Positions 14,746-16,510 of a DNA stretch of 16,510 nt are shown in pieces. The position numbers and the translations under genes are program-made. The DNA comes from Rikenellaceae bacterium (GTDB lineage: Bacteria; Bacteroidota; Bacteroidia; Bacteroidales; Rikenellaceae). Every line of letters starts with the position of its first letter. Positions within the stretch are counted from its first letter, which is position 1. The notes beneath the pieces are model-generated. The model was not told where the DNA came from and made no database searches. It was given only the letters and a program-made list of their open reading frames with translations. The stretch covers positions 1-16,510 of the forward strand of contig JAJBVQ010000140.1 in assembly GCA_020859745.1 (NCBI GenBank), in the 5' to 3' direction.

Positions 14746-16191
14746 TTAACCTACGCTTCCTTCGAGCGAAAGCGAGAGCAGTTTCTGCGCTTCCACGGCA
14801 AATTCCATCGGCAGCTGGTTCAGCACCTCTTTGGCATAGCCGTTGACGATCAGCCCCACCGCTTCCTCGGTCGGAATTCCCCTTTGGTTGCAGTAGAAGA
14901 GCTGGTCTTCGCTGATCTTCGAAGTGGTCGCTTCGTGTTCCACCGTGCTGGACGAATTGCCGCATTCGATATACGGAAAGGTGTGGGCTCCGCACTTATC
15001 TCCGATCAGCAGGGAATCGCATTGCGAATAGTTCCGGCATCCCGCGGCATTTTTTGCCACGCGCACCAGTCCCCGGTAGGAGTTCTGCGAAAAGCCCGCC
15101 GAAATCCCTTTACTGACGATCCGGCTCCGGCTGTTTTTGCCTATGTGTATCATTTTAGTGCCGGTATCTGCCTGTTGGTAGTTTCCGGTCAGAGCCACGG
15201 AGTAGAACTCCCCGACGCTGTTGTCCCCCGCCAAAATACACGAAGGGTATTTCCACGTAATCGCCGATCCGGTCTCGACCTGCGTCCAGCTGAGCTTGGC
15301 ATTGTCGCCCTTGCATATCCCCCGCTTGGTCACGAAGTTGAATACGCCGCCTTTTCCCTCCTTGTCGCCGGGGTACCAGTTCTGGACGGTGGAGTATTTC
15401 ACCTCCGCGTCTTTTTCCACGATGATCTCCACGATAGCCGCATGCAGCTGGTTCTCGTCGCGTATTGGCGCGGTACACCCCTCCAGATAACTCACATAGG
15501 CCCCCTCATCCGCCACAATAAGGGTCCTTTCGAACTGTCCGGTTCCCGCCGCGTTGATGCGGAAATAGGTCGACAACTCCATCGGGCACCGCACTCCTTT
15601 GGGAATATAGCAGAAAGAGCCGTCCGAGAACACGGCCGAGTTCAGTGCGGCGAAAAAGTTGTCGGTATAAGGCACCACCGATCCCATGTATTTTCGCACC
15701 AGTTCGGGGTGGTTCTTCACGGCTTCCGAAAAGGAGCAGAAGATGATCCCCTTCTCGGCCAAAGTCTCCTGGAAAGTGGTCTTGACCGAAACGGAGTCGA
15801 TGACGGCATCGACGGCAACCCCCGCGAGCGCCTTTTGCTCGTCGAGGGGTATCCCCAGCTTTTCGAAAGTCGCCCGAAGCTCGGGATCGACCTCGTCCAT
15901 GCTGCTTTTGAGCTTTTTGTCTTTTTTCGGGGCGGCGTAGTAGATGATCTCCTGGTAGTCGATCGGCGGAATGGTCAGGTGCGCCCAGTCGGGCATCGTC
16001 ATCGCCTGCCATTTCCGGTACGCCTTGAGCCGGAAGTCGAGCATCCATTCGGGCTCTTCCTTGAGGGCCGAGATCTTGCGGATGATATCCTCGTTCAGCC
16101 CCTTGCCGATGGTTTCGGTGTCGATATCGGTGGTGAAACCGTATTTGTATTCGCCCTGCGCGGCGCTCTCGATGATCTCTCTTTCTTCCAT
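14746..16191 (-). CDS. sufB: Fe-S cluster assembly scaffold SufB
   Basis: SufB is the core scaffold that receives sulfur and holds the nascent Fe-S cluster. The 481 residues are full length and contain the family's conserved C-terminal core: SLLIGDKCGAHTFPYIE, with the cysteine implicated in cluster assembly, EHEATTSKI, with the partner histidine, and DQLFYCNQRGI. The protein ends AQKLLSLSLEGSVG, as SufB proteins do. The ATG at 16189-16191 gives the acidic MEEREIIES start. It is the first gene of the suf operon; the promoter lies about 64 bases upstream with a leader of around 55 bases. Order sufB-sufC-sufD-sufS is the common one in the phylum. Confidence 0.97.
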   Translation of the reverse strand: MEEREIIESAAQGEYKYGFTTDIDTETIGKGLNEDIIRKISALKEEPEWMLDFRLKAYRKWQAMTMPDWAHLTIPPIDYQEIIYYAAPKKDKKLKSSMDEVDPELRATFEKLGIPLDEQKALAGVAVDAVIDSVSVKTTFQETLAEKGIIFCSFSEAVKNHPELVRKYMGSVVPYTDNFFAALNSAVFSDGSFCYIPKGVRCPMELSTYFRINAAGTGQFERTLIVADEGAYVSYLEGCTAPIRDENQLHAAIVEIIVEKDAEVKYSTVQNWYPGDKEGKGGVFNFVTKRGICKGDNAKLSWTQVETGSAITWKYPSCILAGDNSVGEFYSVALTGNYQQADTGTKMIHIGKNSRSRIVSKGISAGFSQNSYRGLVRVAKNAAGCRNYSQCDSLLIGDKCGAHTFPYIECGNSSSTVEHEATTSKISEDQLFYCNQRGIPTEEAVGLIVNGYAKEVLNQLPMEFAVEAQKLLSLSLEGSVG

Positions 16192-16224
16192 GTAAAGGAT
16201 GGTTTTACAGCTTTCGGTATCCTA

Positions 16225-16246
16225 ACAAACGGAATGCCGGTTTTGT
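16225..16246. promoter_or_regulatory. Imperfect inverted repeat in the sufB leader
   Basis: ACAAACGG (16225-16232) and CCGGTTTTGT (16237-16246) form an imperfect inverted repeat around AATG, just downstream of the predicted sufB transcription start. It could be an operator or a weak hairpin; the two arms differ by two inserted bases, and no regulator is known for it. Confidence 0.2.
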
Positions 16247-16254
16247 AAATTTCA

Positions 16255-16285
16255 CAAAGATACTAAAAAACGGGAGCGGATGAAA
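16255..16285 (-). promoter_or_regulatory. Promoter of the suf operon
   Basis: On the minus strand TTTC (16282-16285), 19 bases, then TATCTTTG (16255-16262), a perfect TAnnTTTG. The -33 element lies within the hairpin of the upstream terminator. The transcript would start near 16248, giving a leader of about 57 bases before sufB. Confidence 0.65.
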
Positions 16286-16303
16286 TCTTCATCCGCTCCC
16301 GTT
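16265..16303 (-). terminator. Strong intrinsic terminator behind the TPR protein gene
   Basis: A perfect 16-base-pair inverted repeat (16269-16284 and 16288-16303) with a 3-base loop is followed on the minus strand by TTTTTT. It lies 27 bases behind the stop of the TPR gene. It separates that gene from sufB, and shares bases with the sufB promoter. Confidence 0.92.
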
Positions 16304-16330
16304 CGGTATAGCGTCAGTTCAGGCCGGGAA

Positions 16331-16510
16331 TTACTCGCCCTGCATCTCTTTGAGCAGGTCGTTGTACTTTTTGTATTTCGCTTCCATTTCGGGGCCTTCG
16401 TCCTGTTTCTGGTAGTAAAGTCCTTTGAGCAGGTCGACTACGGTGACCTCTTTCGGATTGAGCTCGTGGGCTTTTTCGAGCAGTTCGATGGCGCTTTCGT
16501 AGAATGGAAT
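16331..16510 (-). CDS. Tetratricopeptide-repeat-like protein (partial, C-terminal 59 residues)
   Basis: Only the C-terminal end is visible; the frame runs off the right edge. Residues read YESAIELLEKAHELNPKE, which has the helix-turn-helix spacing and the NP turn of a TPR unit, followed by a charged, Lys/Glu-rich helical tail ending EMQGE. Such proteins act as scaffolds for protein contacts; the specific role cannot be told from this fragment. It points in the same direction as suf but is cut off from it by a strong terminator. Confidence 0.75.
   Translation of the reverse strand: MPFYESAIELLEKAHELNPKEVTVVDLLKGLYYQKQDEGPEMEAKYKKYNDLLKEMQGE

Noticed and set aside
14092..16248. 718-codon open frame on the plus strand opposite sufC and sufB
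   Set aside because: It lies fully antisense to two strongly conserved genes and resembles no family. Long antisense frames are expected here because GC-rich codon choice on the minus strand avoids TTA, CTA and TCA.

Overview
The window reads as a stretch of chromosome from a GC-rich member of the Bacteroidota, most likely an Alistipes-like (Rikenellaceae) gut bacterium. This is an inference. It rests on several promoters of the Bacteroidota type (TTTG, about 19-21 bases, TAnnTTTG), on the near absence of Shine-Dalgarno sequences, on families typical of the phylum (a BT_3928-like DoxX protein, a DUF2807/head-GIN protein, a sufBCDS operon), and on GC-rich coding sequence. Fourteen protein genes are visible; the two at the window edges are cut. 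No tRNA, rRNA, CRISPR array, insertion sequence or phage gene was seen. No gene-free stretch exceeds 300 bases; the largest spacers are 205 and 187 bases, both next to sufS.

Left part (1-2653): a cut TatD-family hydrolase gene on the minus strand diverges from a two-gene plus-strand unit. That unit is a CapA-like metallophosphatase lipoprotein overlapping by four bases a HydE-type radical SAM enzyme, the [FeFe]-hydrogenase maturase. These two are the only plus-strand genes.

Middle part (2599-9215), all minus strand: a DUF2807 exported protein, YifB/ComM and ComEC follow each other with gaps of 7 and 14 bases and look like one operon behind a textbook promoter. ComEC (DNA uptake channel) and ComM (branch-migration helicase) both belong to natural transformation. 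The comEC end overlaps the hydE end tail to tail by 55 bases. Upstream lie a 6-phosphofructokinase with its own promoter and terminator, and a CPA1-type K+/H+ antiporter with a C-terminal TrkA_C domain.

Right part (9290-16510), all minus strand: sufB-sufC-sufD-sufS builds Fe-S clusters (SufBCD scaffold plus SufS cysteine desulfurase). It is followed in the same direction by thymidylate kinase and a BT_3928-like membrane protein, whose start overlaps the tmk end by 23 bases. A strong terminator of the upstream TPR protein gene overlaps the sufB promoter. The sufD-sufS spacer carries a second candidate promoter and a GC-rich, hairpin-prone leader, so sufS, tmk and the DoxX-like gene may be partly uncoupled from sufBCD.

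Most of the window is conserved housekeeping content. No clearly new system was found. The most useful leads are the capA-hydE coupling, the head-GIN/comM/comEC operon with an apparently leaderless start, the interlocked terminator-promoter elements, and the structured spacers around sufS.
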